From Acanthopleuribacter pedis (GTDB lineage Bacteria; Acidobacteriota; Holophagae; Acanthopleuribacterales; Acanthopleuribacteraceae), in NCBI RefSeq assembly GCF_017377855.1, contig NZ_JAFREP010000003.1:434001-498000 (forward strand): DNA of 64,000 nt. Reading direction: 5' to 3'. This document shows, in pieces, positions 15,001 through 27,000 of this stretch; position 1 is the stretch's first letter; every line of letters starts with the position of its first letter. Made by a program: the position numbers and the translations under genes. The notes under the pieces are model-generated. The model made no database searches. It was not told where the DNA came from and saw nothing but the letters and a program-made list of their open reading frames with translations.

Positions 15001-18000
15001 ATCGCATCTACGGCGTGGTCAAAGCCGCCGTCGTCAACCACGGCGGCAAAACCAACGGCTACACCGTGCCCAACCCCAACGCCCAGGCCGCTTTAATCCG
15101 CGACGCCCTCGACCAAGCCCGTGTGGCGCCGCAAAGCATTTCCTACGTGGAAGCCCACGGTACCGGCACCGCGTTGGGTGACCCCGTCGAAATCGCCGGT
15201 TTGCACAAAGCCTTTGGGGCCGGTGTCGCACCGGGCTCTTGCGCGCTGGGTTCGGTGAAATCAAACATCGGCCATTTGGAAGCCGCCGCCGGCGTGGCCG
15301 CCTTGACCAAGGTGCTGTTGCAGATGCAATACCGCCGTTTAGTTCCCTCGCTCCACGCCGCCGAACTGAACCCCAACATCGACTTCGCGTCAACCCCCTT
15401 CGCGGTGCAGCAAAGGTTGACGGAATGGCGGGCCGCGGAAGATACCCCGCTGCGCGCCGGTATTTCCTCCTTTGGCGCCGGCGGCGCCAACGCCCATGTG
15501 ATCGTCGAAAGCGCGCCGCGGGTGCCGGTGGATCGCGTCACAAACCCGTCGCCGCAAATTATCGTGCTGTCCGCGCGCGACCGCGAACGTCTGGCCGAGG
15601 TGGTCGACAACCTGCTGACCTTCCTGCAAGCACCGCAACAGACAGACCAAAACGCACCGCGTTTGGCCGACATCGCCTTCACCTTACAGGTCGGCCGCGA
15701 GGCGATGGAAGAACGCATCGCTACCGTGGTGACCACTGTTCCGGCCTTGCTCGACGCCTTGCGTGCCTACCGCGACCATGCCGAGACTATCCCCTGGCAA
15801 CAGGCACGGGTTGCGGTCCATGATTTCCGCGACGCCGCGGCGGTCGACCCCGATCTCCATCAAACGATGCAGGCCTGGCTGGCCAAGGGACGCCACGACC
15901 AAGTCGCCGCCTTGTGGCTCCAGGGTCACGCGGTGGACTGGGCGAGCCTGAACACCGACGCTTCCCGCCGCATCGGCTTGCCAGGTTATCCTTTTGCACG
16001 GGAACGCTGCTGGACGCCGGAACCCCATCGCGGTTTGGTTGCGGGCCGGCTGCATCCCTTGCTGCACCACAACCGTTCCAACCTCGCCGAACAACGTTTT
16101 TCGGCCCGCTTCAACGGCGCCGAATGGTTTTTTGCCGACCACCGCGTCGCCGGCAACCCGGTCCTCTCCGGCGCGGCTTTGCTGGAAATGAAACGCGCCG
16201 CGGTTGCCGAGGCCGTCGCGGATCTGTTTGAGACGCCGATGAACCAGCGCTTTGAGAACCTGACCTGGTTGCGTCCCGTGGTTTGGCAAGGCGAAGACCT
16301 GGACCTGAGCGTGCATATCCTGCCGGAAGACGAAACCACCCTGCGCGTTGAGGTGAAGGATCCAGACGGGGCCTGTTTCAGCCAAGCCCGCGTGACCCTG
16401 GTTCCCGCCGCGGCATCGCCCCAAGTCGATCCGGGCGCCTGGCGCGGCGACTGTGATGCGGTTCCGGTTGAAGGCGAATCCTGTTACCAAACCTTCGAAA
16501 ACAGCGGTTTGGACTACGGCCCCGCGCACCGTGGTTTGGTTCGTTATTATCCCGGCTCGGGTCGGATCGTGGCGCGTATTCAGGCCGCGGAAATCCCCGA
16601 CGCCGCCGCCTACCAACTGCATCCCGGTGTCCTCGACGCCGCCTTGCAAGCGGCGGTCGGGTTCAACGCCGGAACGGCGGGCTTGCCTTTTGCCGTGGAT
16701 GCCTTGACCTTGTACGGCGCCTGCCGCGATGGCGTCTGGGCGTTGCTGGAACAACGGGAAAGCCAGGGCGGCGGTACCACCTTTGACATCACCCTCTGTG
16801 ACGAAGCCGGCCACGTTTGCCTGATTGCCGAGCGGGTCACCGTCCGCGCCGCCGAACAGCAGCCTTCGCGTTCCGATGCCGACGACCAAAAACCAATGCT
16901 GTTGTTACCCCGGTGGCGTCGCGACGAAACCGCCCCGCTTGCCCCGTGGCCGCAAGCCGAGGCGCGGATCCTGATCTTTGGCGGTGCCTCGGACCAGGTC
17001 ACCGCCCTGATGACGCGTTTCCCCGCCGCGGTGACATTGCAGGCCGAACCGCGTCAAACGATTGAATCCCTCGCCGCGCAATTGGCCGAGGTCGGTCCTA
17101 TCGATCATCTGTTTTGGCTCGCGCCGGTGCATACAGGACTTGATTTCTTAATTGACGAACAGGAGCGCGGCGTCCTTTTGTGTTTCAAAACCATCAAGGC
17201 CTTGTTGCATTTGGGTTACGCTGACCGCGCGCTGGGCTGGACCACGATCACGACCCAAACCCAGAGCGTCGACGGCTTTGGGGTCGGTGCCGCCGCCCAC
17301 GCCTCGGTGCACGGTTTGATGGGGGCTTTGAGCAAAGAGGTTCCCAACTGGTTGGTGCGCCAGATCGATGTGCCCGCCGACGAACCCTTGCCGCTGCAAC
17401 TGCTGCTGGGCGTCGCGGCCGATGCCAAGGGCGAGGTGGTCGCGGTGCGGACCGGCATGGTCCACCGGCAAGTTTTGCTACCTTACGCGGCGTCTCAGCG
17501 AGAAAGCCGTTACGCGATCGGCGGTGTTTATGTGGTGATCGGGGGCGCCGGCGGGATTGGGCAGGTTTGGTCCCGTTACCTGATCGAAAAATACGACGCC
17601 CAACTGGTGTGGCTCGGCCGCCGCGCCGCGGACGCCGCCGTGGAACAGGCGCTGGAAGCTTGCGCCGCGCTGGGCAAGCGCCCGCTTTACCTGCAAGCCG
17701 ACGCGAGCGACCACGACGCTTTGCGCGCCGCCTACCGCACCGTCAAAGAACAGTTCCCCCGCATCCACGGCCTGGTCCACGCGGCCATTGTGTTGGACGA
17801 CGGCGCGCTGCGCAACATGGACGAGACGCGCTTCCGCGCCTGCTTGCGCGCCAAGGTCGACGTGGCCGTGCGTTTGGGTCAGGTATTCGCGCGGGAACCC
17901 CTCGACTTCGTGCTGTTTTTCTCCTCGACCCAATCCTTCAGCAAAGCAGCGGGCCAGAGCAATTACGCGGCCGGTTGCACCTTTAAGGACGCCTTCGCCC

Positions 18001-21000
18001 TGCAATTGGGTGATGCCCGCGAGGGTTTGGTGCGCGTCGTGAACTGGGGTTACTGGGGCGAGGTGGGCGCCGTCTCCGGTCAAGCCTACCGCGAACGCAT
18101 GGCCAAGGCGGGCGCCGGCTCCTTGGATGCCGAACAGGGGATGGCCGCGCTGGAACAGGTGCTCGCCGCGCCGGTCCCGCAACTATTGTGCGTCAATAAC
18201 CGGCCGGGCGATGCCGCGCTCCAGATGTTGCCCCCGATTGAGGCCGAGCGCCGCGTCGCGCCGGCACCGTCCCTAGCCGGGGTTTTGGCGCAACCGCCGT
18301 CGCTTCAGCCGGACGCGCGATTGGCCGGGGTGGCCGAGGCGCGCGCCGACCTGGACCGCGCGCTGGCTTCGTGGCTGGCCTCGGAAATCGCCGCTTTGGG
18401 CTGGTTTGATGACGCGCCGTCGTGGCAGCCGCAAGGTGCCTTGGCCGCTTGGCGCGATGCGACCTTCACCTTGCTCGACGCTCACGGTTTGGTGGATTGG
18501 CACGGTGACCGTCCCGTCGCAAGCGCCGAGCTGTTGCCGGTATCGGCCGCGCGGGAAGCCTGGCAACAGGAACGAAGGGTTTATAGCGACGACCCGGTTT
18601 TCCGCGAGCAAATCAGCTTGCTCGACCAGGTGATGCCCGTCCTTGGTGCCGTCCTGCGCGGCGAAACCAAAGCCACCGATGTGCTGTTCCCCGGTGGGTC
18701 GACCGAACGGGTGGCCGGCATCTACAAAAACAATCCCATTGCCGACGTCACCAACGAGGCCGTCGCCGAATTGGTGGTGGCCGCCGTCAAAGCCCGCCAC
18801 CAGGCCGATCCCACGCGGCGGTTGCGGCTGTTGGAGATCGGTGCCGGTACCGGCGGCACCAGCGCCGGCGTGTTGGCCGCCTTGAAACCCTTGCAACACA
18901 TGGTGGAAACCTACAGCTACACCGATGTTTCGCGGGTATTCCTGCAACACGGGGAAACCCATTTCGCCGCCGAGACGCCCTTCCTTGAGGTCCGTCTGCT
19001 CGATATTGAGCAGGCGCCCGCGACCGACGATCCCGCCGTGGCAAATTACGACCTGGTGATCGCCGCCAACGTGTTGCACGCCACCCGCGACATTCGCCGC
19101 ACCCTGCGCCACGCCAAAGCTTATTTACGCCACAACGGTTTGTTGCTGCTCAACGAAATTAACGACCACGGCTTGGCCGCGCACCTGACTTTTGGTTTGC
19201 TCGACGGTTGGTGGCGGTTTGACGACGCACCGGCGCGGTTGCCAGGTGGACCGGGCTTGGATCCGGCCCGTTGGCGGGCGGCTTTGCGCGCCGAGGGTTT
19301 TGCGCAGGTCGCCTTTCCGGCACAGGCCAACCACGGTGGCGGGCACCAAGTCATCGTCGCCGCAAGTGACGGTCTGGTGGAAACGGCCGTTTCCGCCGCG
19401 GCCCGGCCAACAGCGGCACCCCTCGCGCCCACGGCGCGGCCAAAAGTGAAATCGGTCGCACCGACACCCACGGTCTTGGCGAAACCCGTGGTCGCTTCCT
19501 CGCGGCCTTCCGGTAAAACCGCCGTTGCCGCTTTTAAAACACTGATCGGCAAAGCGCTCGACATCGCCCCCCACAAACTGGCCGCCGACCAACCCTTGGA
19601 ACACTACGGCATGGACTCGATTATGGTGGTCCAGGTGACCAACGCGCTGAACAAGGTATTTGGCGGCGTGTCGAGCACCTTGCTGTTTGACATCAACACG
19701 ATCCAGGCCTTGGCCGATCATTTTGAGCAAACCCAAGGCGCGGCGCTCGCGGCTTGGCTGGGTGAGGATGATACTTCTCACCGGCCGCGGCTTGCTGAAC
19801 CCGAGGTCGCGGGTCAAGCAGTGCCGTTGCCGCGCCGCTTCAGCGTGGCCCGTCCCGCGCTGCCGGTGACACCGCCGGCGGGTGGCGGCGACATCGCCGT
19901 CATTGGTTTGGCCGGCCGCTTTCCGGGTGCCGCCGACATCAACGCCTTTTGGGAAAACCTCAAAGCAGGCAAAAGCGGCATTGGCGAGGTGCCCGCCGAA
20001 CGCTGGGACTGGCGCGCCTACCACGATCCGCAAAAAGGCAAACCCGGCCGCGCTTATACCCGTTGGGGCGGGTTCCTCGACGAGCCCACCCGCTTCGACG
20101 CCGGCTTTTTCCGCATCGCCCCGCGCGACGCCGAGGCGCTGGACCCCCAGGCGCGGCTCTTTTTGGAAACCGCCTACGCGACGCTGGAGGACGCCGGTTA
20201 CACGCCGGACAATCTGTGCCGAAGCCGCCAGGTCGGCGTGTTTGTCGGGGTGATGAACGGCGATTACGGCTTGCCGAGTTATTGGACCTTGCCCAACCGC
20301 GTCTCCTACACCCTGAATTTCCGCGGGCCGAGTTTGGCCGTGGACAGCGCCTGCTCCGCTTCCCTGACCGCGATCCATCTGGCCATGGAAAGCATCAACA
20401 ACGGCACCTGCGAGCTCGCCCTCGCCGGCGGCGTCAACCTAATTTTGGAGCCCGAGCACTACACCAACCTCGCCGGGGCCGGCATGTTGGCCGCCGGCCC
20501 GGAGAACCGCACCTTCGGCAAAGGCGCCGATGGTTTTGTGGCGGGTGAGGCCGTGGGAGCCGTGTTGCTGAAACCGCTGGCGCGGGCTGAAGCGGACGGC
20601 GACCACATCTACGGCGTGCTAAAGGGTTCGATGATCAATACCGCCGGCAAAACCCGCGGTTTCACCGTGCCCAGCCCCGACGCGCAACAAGCGTTGGTGA
20701 CCCGTGCCTTGGAACGCGCCGGTATCGACGCCCGTGCCGTCAGCTACGTGGAGGCCCACGGCACCGGCACCAGCTTGGGTGATCCCATCGAAATCGACGC
20801 CCTCAGCCGCGCCTTTCGCCAACACACCGACGCGACCGGATTTTGCGCGGTCGGTTCGGTGAAAACCAACATCGGCCATGGTGAAAGCGCGGCCGGCATC
20901 GCCGGTTTGGCCAAGGTCCTGCTCCAACTCAAACACCGTCAATTGGTTCCCTCGCGCAACGCCGCGCCTGCCAATCCCGGCATCGACTTTGCCGCCTCAC

Positions 21001-24000
21001 CTTTTGTCGTTCAGCAAAAGCTTGCGCCCTGGGAACGCCCGCGGGTTGAGGGTTTGGGCGAGTTGCCGCGTCTGGCCGGCATTTCCTCCTTCGGCGCCGG
21101 TGGCGCCAACGCGCATCTTTTGGTGGCAGAACACGCGGCGCCCGCGCGACCCACGCCGCCGCTGATGCAACCGGTGATGGTGGTGTTGTCCGCCGTGGAT
21201 GAAGACCGCCTGCGTGTCGCCGCCGCGCGTTTGCGTGATTGTGTTTCGCAACACCGGCCGCCTTTGCTTGATCTGGCTTTTACCCTGCAAGTCGGACGCG
21301 TGGCCATGGCCGAACGGCTTGGGTTGGTGGCCGCCGATCACGACGAACTTTTGGCCAAACTCGCCGCTTTTTGCGACGGCTCAGCCACGGGTGACGACCT
21401 TTTGCGCGGTCAGGTCGTCCGTCCGGCCCAAACATCGATGGACGAAGATCTGCAGCAGACCTTGGCGCGTTGGGTTGCCAAAGGATTATTGGAACGTTGC
21501 CTCGATTTGTGGGTGAAAGGCGTGGCCGTGGATTGGACCCGCTTGCAAGGTGACCGGCAACCGCGGCGCATCTCCTTACCGACCTATCCTTTTGCGGGCG
21601 AACGCACCGCGCGACCGCGGCCGGCCCAGCCGGCCGCGGGTTCGGTTGCCGTGGCAACGCCGGCCGCCTACCTGCGCGAATGTGCCTACATCCCGCGTTG
21701 GACCGCGGCGCCTTTGACCACGGACCGCGTGCCGCTTAAGGCAACCGCAACATACGATTCGCGCTTGTCCAGCGGGAAGCGCCAGGAAGGTGCTGAACAC
21801 CTCGGCACCGTTCTCTTGGTGGCGGGTGAGGGGGGTGGTGCGCTCGAAACGGCCTTGCGCGATCAGTGTCACAAGCTTGGCGCGGCGCGCGTCGTGCACG
21901 TGAACCCCGGCGACCGCAACGGCGGCGACACCGATTCCTTTACCCTGGATGTCCAGAATCCGGCGGCGTGGTCGTGGCTTTTGGATCAGCTTCCGCAACC
22001 CGACACCCTGATTTTCGTTGCCGAGGGCGATTCCCAGGCCTGTTTGGTGGACCCCGCGACGCGGGAACAGGCCACCTTGCGTTTCGAGGTGCAACTGCTG
22101 CGCCTGCTCAAACACCTGCAACAGCGCTGTCCTGTCGACGCATCCGTGAATGCCTATGTCCTGTCTGTTACCCAAAACGGAACCGCGCGCGCCGCCGGCT
22201 TGACCGCCGGGGTGGGCGGTTTGGCCTGTTCGCTCGCGCAAGGCGACCATCGTTTTTCCGTGCGCAACCTGCTTCTGGCCGGCGAAAACCAAGCTGAATG
22301 GTCGGCTTTGGCGCCCGCCGTCTTGGCCGAGCCGGCCTCGGATCGCGGCGAATGCATCCGCCTCTCGGCGCTCGGCCGCTGCCGACAACGGTTTTTCCCC
22401 TTGGACGATGAACCGGTGAAACCCGCTTTGCGCCGCGGTGGGCTGTACCTGATCGCGGGCGGTGCCGGTATGGTCGGCCGTGCCCTAACCCGCCGACTGA
22501 TCGCGGACTACGACGCCGCCGTGATTTGGCTCGGCCGCACCGATCCGGCGGACGCCTCACTTACGGCCAAGTTAGACGCCTATCCCGCCCCGCGCCGGCC
22601 GGGTTACGTCCAGGCCGATCTAAGCGACGGCGCGGCGGTGGCGGCGGCCGTGGTCGAAATCAAACAACAGCATCTCCAAATCCACGGCGCGGTGTTTGCC
22701 GGGGTCGCCTTTTTCGAGGATCACCACGGCGTGGCCGAGGTCGACGAGGCGGCCTTCCTGCAAAGCGTGTCGGTTAAAACCCTGGGTGGGCTCCATCTCT
22801 ACCGAGCGCTGCAAGACGAGGCGCTGGATTTCCTGTGTTTCTGTTCTTCCATCCAAGCCTTTTCGTTCCTGTCCGCGCGGGACAGTGCCGGTTACGCGAG
22901 CGGCGTGGTGGCCGCCGACGCCTGGGTTCGCGGGATTGCCGACGCGGCGCCTTTTCCCGTGGGTTGCATCAACTGGGGTTATTGGACCGAAGCACTGGCG
23001 AGTCCCCATTTTGGCGCGCTTCGCGAAACCGAGGGTTTTGAACTTTTTGCACGCTTCACCGGATTACAACAACGCCGCGGCCTGCTGCAAATGGCGGCCA
23101 TGCGGGTCGCGCCTCGCTTGGATGGGATCTTCCACCGTGCCGTCGGTGAGCGGATGCTGTTTGCCCCGACCGCGCTCAACCTGTTGGATGCTTTGGTCGC
23201 CCCCGATCAAAAACCACGTGAACCCCAATGGGACGCCAAAAGCGAACACTGGGCCGCGCTGAACCGGCACCTTTATTTATTGTTGTATGTTCAGTTGCAA
23301 CAGCTCGGCGCTTTGCCGGCCGTTGGGGACTGGGCCGAGATCGCGGCGTTGCGGCAGGGCGCCGGCATCATTGCCAAATACAGCCGCTGGTTTGACGAAA
23401 GCCTAAACCTGCTGCGCGGCGTCGGTTACCTGGAACAATCGGACGGTCGCATCCGCGTGATCCGCGCGCCTGCCCCCGCCGAAGCGCGCAAACACTGGGC
23501 TGATTGGGAACAGGCGAAACCGGTGTTCCTCGCGGATGCCGATTTCCGCGCCTCGGTGGTGCTGGTAGACGATTGCCTGCGCGCCTTGGATGCGGTGCTC
23601 ACCGGGCGCAAGCAGGCGACCGACATCATTTTCCCGCAAGGTTCGTTGACCAAGGTAGAGAACCTCTACCGCGGCAACACCGTTAGCGATCACGCCAATC
23701 ACTGTGTCGGCGATTTGCTGACGGCGTACCTGAAGCAACGCATTGCCGCCGATCCCGAGGTCCGCGTTCGTATCATCGAGGTGGGGGCGGGCAGCGGCGG
23801 CACCACCACCACCGTGTTACCCAAGCTGTCGCCGTTCAAACACAACATCGCCGAATACTGTTTTACCGACCGTTCGCGCATGTTCCTCGACCACGCGGCG
23901 GCCCGTTACGACACCGATTATCCCTTCATGCGCTACCGCTTGTGGGATATCGAACAGGCGCCGCGCGAGGGGGTCGGCGGCTACGATGTGGTCATCGCCA

Positions 24001-27000
24001 CCAACGTGGTCCACGCCACCGCCGACGTTCGCGCCACCTTGCGGCACACCCAGGCGGCCCTCAAACACAACGGATTGCTGCTGCTCAACGAGGCAACCCG
24101 CAAGATGACGGTGCTGACCATTGCCTTCGGTCTTCTCGACGGCTGGTGGCTCTACGAGGACGAGGCCTTGCGGATTGCCGGTTCGCCGCTCCTTGACAGC
24201 GCCATGTGGTGCCGCGTCCTGCTGGAAGAAGGTTTTGCCGCGGTGCGCGTGCCCTTGGCCGCGGCGGGTGAGGTGGGCCAACAGGTGTTTGTGGCGGCAA
24301 GCGATGGGCTGATGCGCCTCCCCCGTCAAGCCGAGGCGCCGGAGACGTCCGTGCCTGAGCAGACGGTGGGCGAAACAAGCGAAACAAGCGAAACAAGCGA
24401 GGGGATCGAAACCACGGCGCGGGGCCGCGAAACCGCGGCTGACTTTGCCCGACACGCTTTGGCCAAGGCGCTCAACAGCAGACCCGAGGCGATCCAAGCC
24501 GATGTGCCTTTTGCCGACTATGGTTTGGATTCGATTCTGGGTCTGAACTTCGTCCAGCAACTCAACGAACGTTTCGGTCTTTCCCTCAATACCGCCGTCA
24601 TTTTTGATTTCACCAGCATCAACCGCTTGGTGCGTTACTTGGAAGAACGGTTCGGCGACCAACTGAAATGCACCGAAGCGGTGCCGGTCAACCCCGTCTC
24701 GGTGTCGCCCGCGCCGGCGGTTTCGTTGCCCGGAACGCCCGACGCCCCCGCCGCCAATGACAAAACCGAGCCAAACGCCATGATTGCCGTCATCGGTCTG
24801 GCCGGGCAGTGTCCCGGCGCAACGGACCCGGCCCAGTTTTGGGAAAATCTGGCCGCGGGTACGGTCCACACCGGCCTGTTGCCGGAACGCTACCGCGATC
24901 CCGACGGCGCGGGTTACGCCTACGGCGGCGTCCTCGAGGAACGCGATTGTTTCGATCCGCTGTTCTTTAACATCACCCCGCGCGAAGCCGCCGCCATGCA
25001 CCCACACCAACGTCTGATCCTGCAAGAAGCCTGGCGCGCCTTGGAAGACGCGGCGATGGATCCGAAGGCTTTGGACGGCAGAGCCGTCGGGGTGTTTGTC
25101 GGCGCCGAACCGACCGGCTTCCGCGGTGAATCCTTTACCGGCGCTTCCGAGGCCATCATCGCCTCGCGCCTGTCCTACCTGCTCAACCTGCGCGGTCCGG
25201 CCCTGGTCGTCAACACCGGTTGCGCCTCTTCCGCGACCGCGATCCACTTGGCCTGCGAGAGTTTGCGCCGCGGAGAAACCGAAACGGCCTTGGCCGGCGG
25301 GGTCTTCGCGGCCATGGATCCGGCCGGTCTCAACGCGCTTTCCGCCCTGGGGATTCTTTCGCCGACCGGTGCTTGTCGCGCCTTTGACGCCGCCGCGGAC
25401 GGCACCGTGCTCGCCGAGGCGGTCGGCGTGGTGGTCCTCAAACGCCTGAGCGACGCCTTGGCCGACGGCGACCCGATCCACGGGGTCATCGCCGCCTCCG
25501 GGCTCAACCAAGACGGGGCCAGCAACGGCATCACCGCGCCCAGCGGCGCCGCCCAAGAAGCCCTGATCCGCGATGTCTACGAACGTTTCCACATCGATGC
25601 CACCAAGATCGGTTACGTGGAAACCCACGGCACCGGCACCACCTTGGGTGATCCCGTCGAGGCCAACGCCTTGGTGCGCGCCTATCGCGATCTGATGGGG
25701 CAGGCCGACGAAAAAGTTGCCAATACCGGAACCGGCAATCGGAATGCCGATGCCGGCATTCGGACTGCCGATGCTGGCATTCGGATTGCCGTGGGGAGTG
25801 CCAAGGCCGCCGTCGGCCACACCTGCGCCGCCGCCGGGGTGATGGGTTTGATTAAAATCCTGCTCTCGATGCGCGCCAACACCCTTCCCGGCATGCCCCA
25901 TCTCAAACAAACCAACCCGCTCGTGGAAATCGAGGGCACACCCTTTACCATGCCGAAGCAAGCCGTGGCTTGGCCCGCTTCGCCGGATCAACCGCGTTTC
26001 GCCGCCCTCAATTCCTTTGGCCACAGCGGTACCAACGCCCATCTCGTCGTCCGTGATTTTCAGCGCGTCGAGGTGCGTGCCACCGCCGCGACTTATTGGT
26101 TGCCCCTGTCCGCGCGGCGCAAGGACCGCTTGCCCCTCATGGCTGAACGGTTGGCCGCCTTCCTCACCGCGTCGCCCGACACGGCCCTCGCCGATGTATG
26201 CCACACCTTGCAAACCGGCCGCGAGGCCATGCGCTACCGCCTGCTCGTTCGCGCCGCGGATTCGGCCGAGGCCGTCACCCGCTTGCGCCGTTTTGCCGCC
26301 GGCGAAGCCGACGACGCGACCTGGACGGGAAGCGACGGACAAACCGAAACGCCCGCCGGCGATCCCGTGCTTTCCTGGCTTGGCGGTGCGCAAATCGCCT
26401 GGGAAGGGCGCTACGACCGCACGCCCAACCGCATCCATTTGCCGACCTATCCCTTCCTGAAAACCAGTTACCCGTCGCAACCGGCGCAAACGGTGCCGGT
26501 GGAAAGCGCGCCGACCATGCCGACCGAGGCAACACCCTCGTTGATGACCGAGGCAACACCCTCGTTGAGGACCGAGGAAACACCCTCGGTGTGCCAATCA
26601 CCATCCACCATGCTGATGCGGCCCAGGTGGCGCGAACAAACCGCCAACCCACAAACGATTGCCTATGACGGTGCCCTGCTGGTGTTGACCCCGTCAGACG
26701 CCGTGGCCCGTGCCTGTCGCGCGGCGGGCATGGAAGCCGAGCTGCTACCGCGGGTGCCGGGTGACCTCGCCGCAACCTTTGCACAAGCCGCCGACTTGGT
26801 TCTGGCACGCCTGCGCCGGCGCTTGCGGGCCCACGCCGCCGAAGCGGTGTGCGTGCAATTGGTGTTGACCGACGCCGTTCAGGATGCCGCGTTATCGGCC
26901 TTGGCCGCGCTCCTCAAAACCGCCGCCTTGGAAAATCCCGCCCTGCGTCCCCGCCTGCTGATCCTGCCTTCCGGTTGTGCCGATGTGGCCGCCGCCGTGG

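Noticed and set aside
25200..25240. KS6 as inactive because of its unusual NTGCASS active site
   Set aside because: Cys and both His are present (ETHGTGT, GHTC), so elongation is expected.
23817..26597. 926-codon open frame on the minus strand
   Set aside because: Lies antisense to modules 5 and 6; repetitive Gly/Arg/His-rich composition with no recognisable domain. A by-product of GC-rich codons on the other strand.
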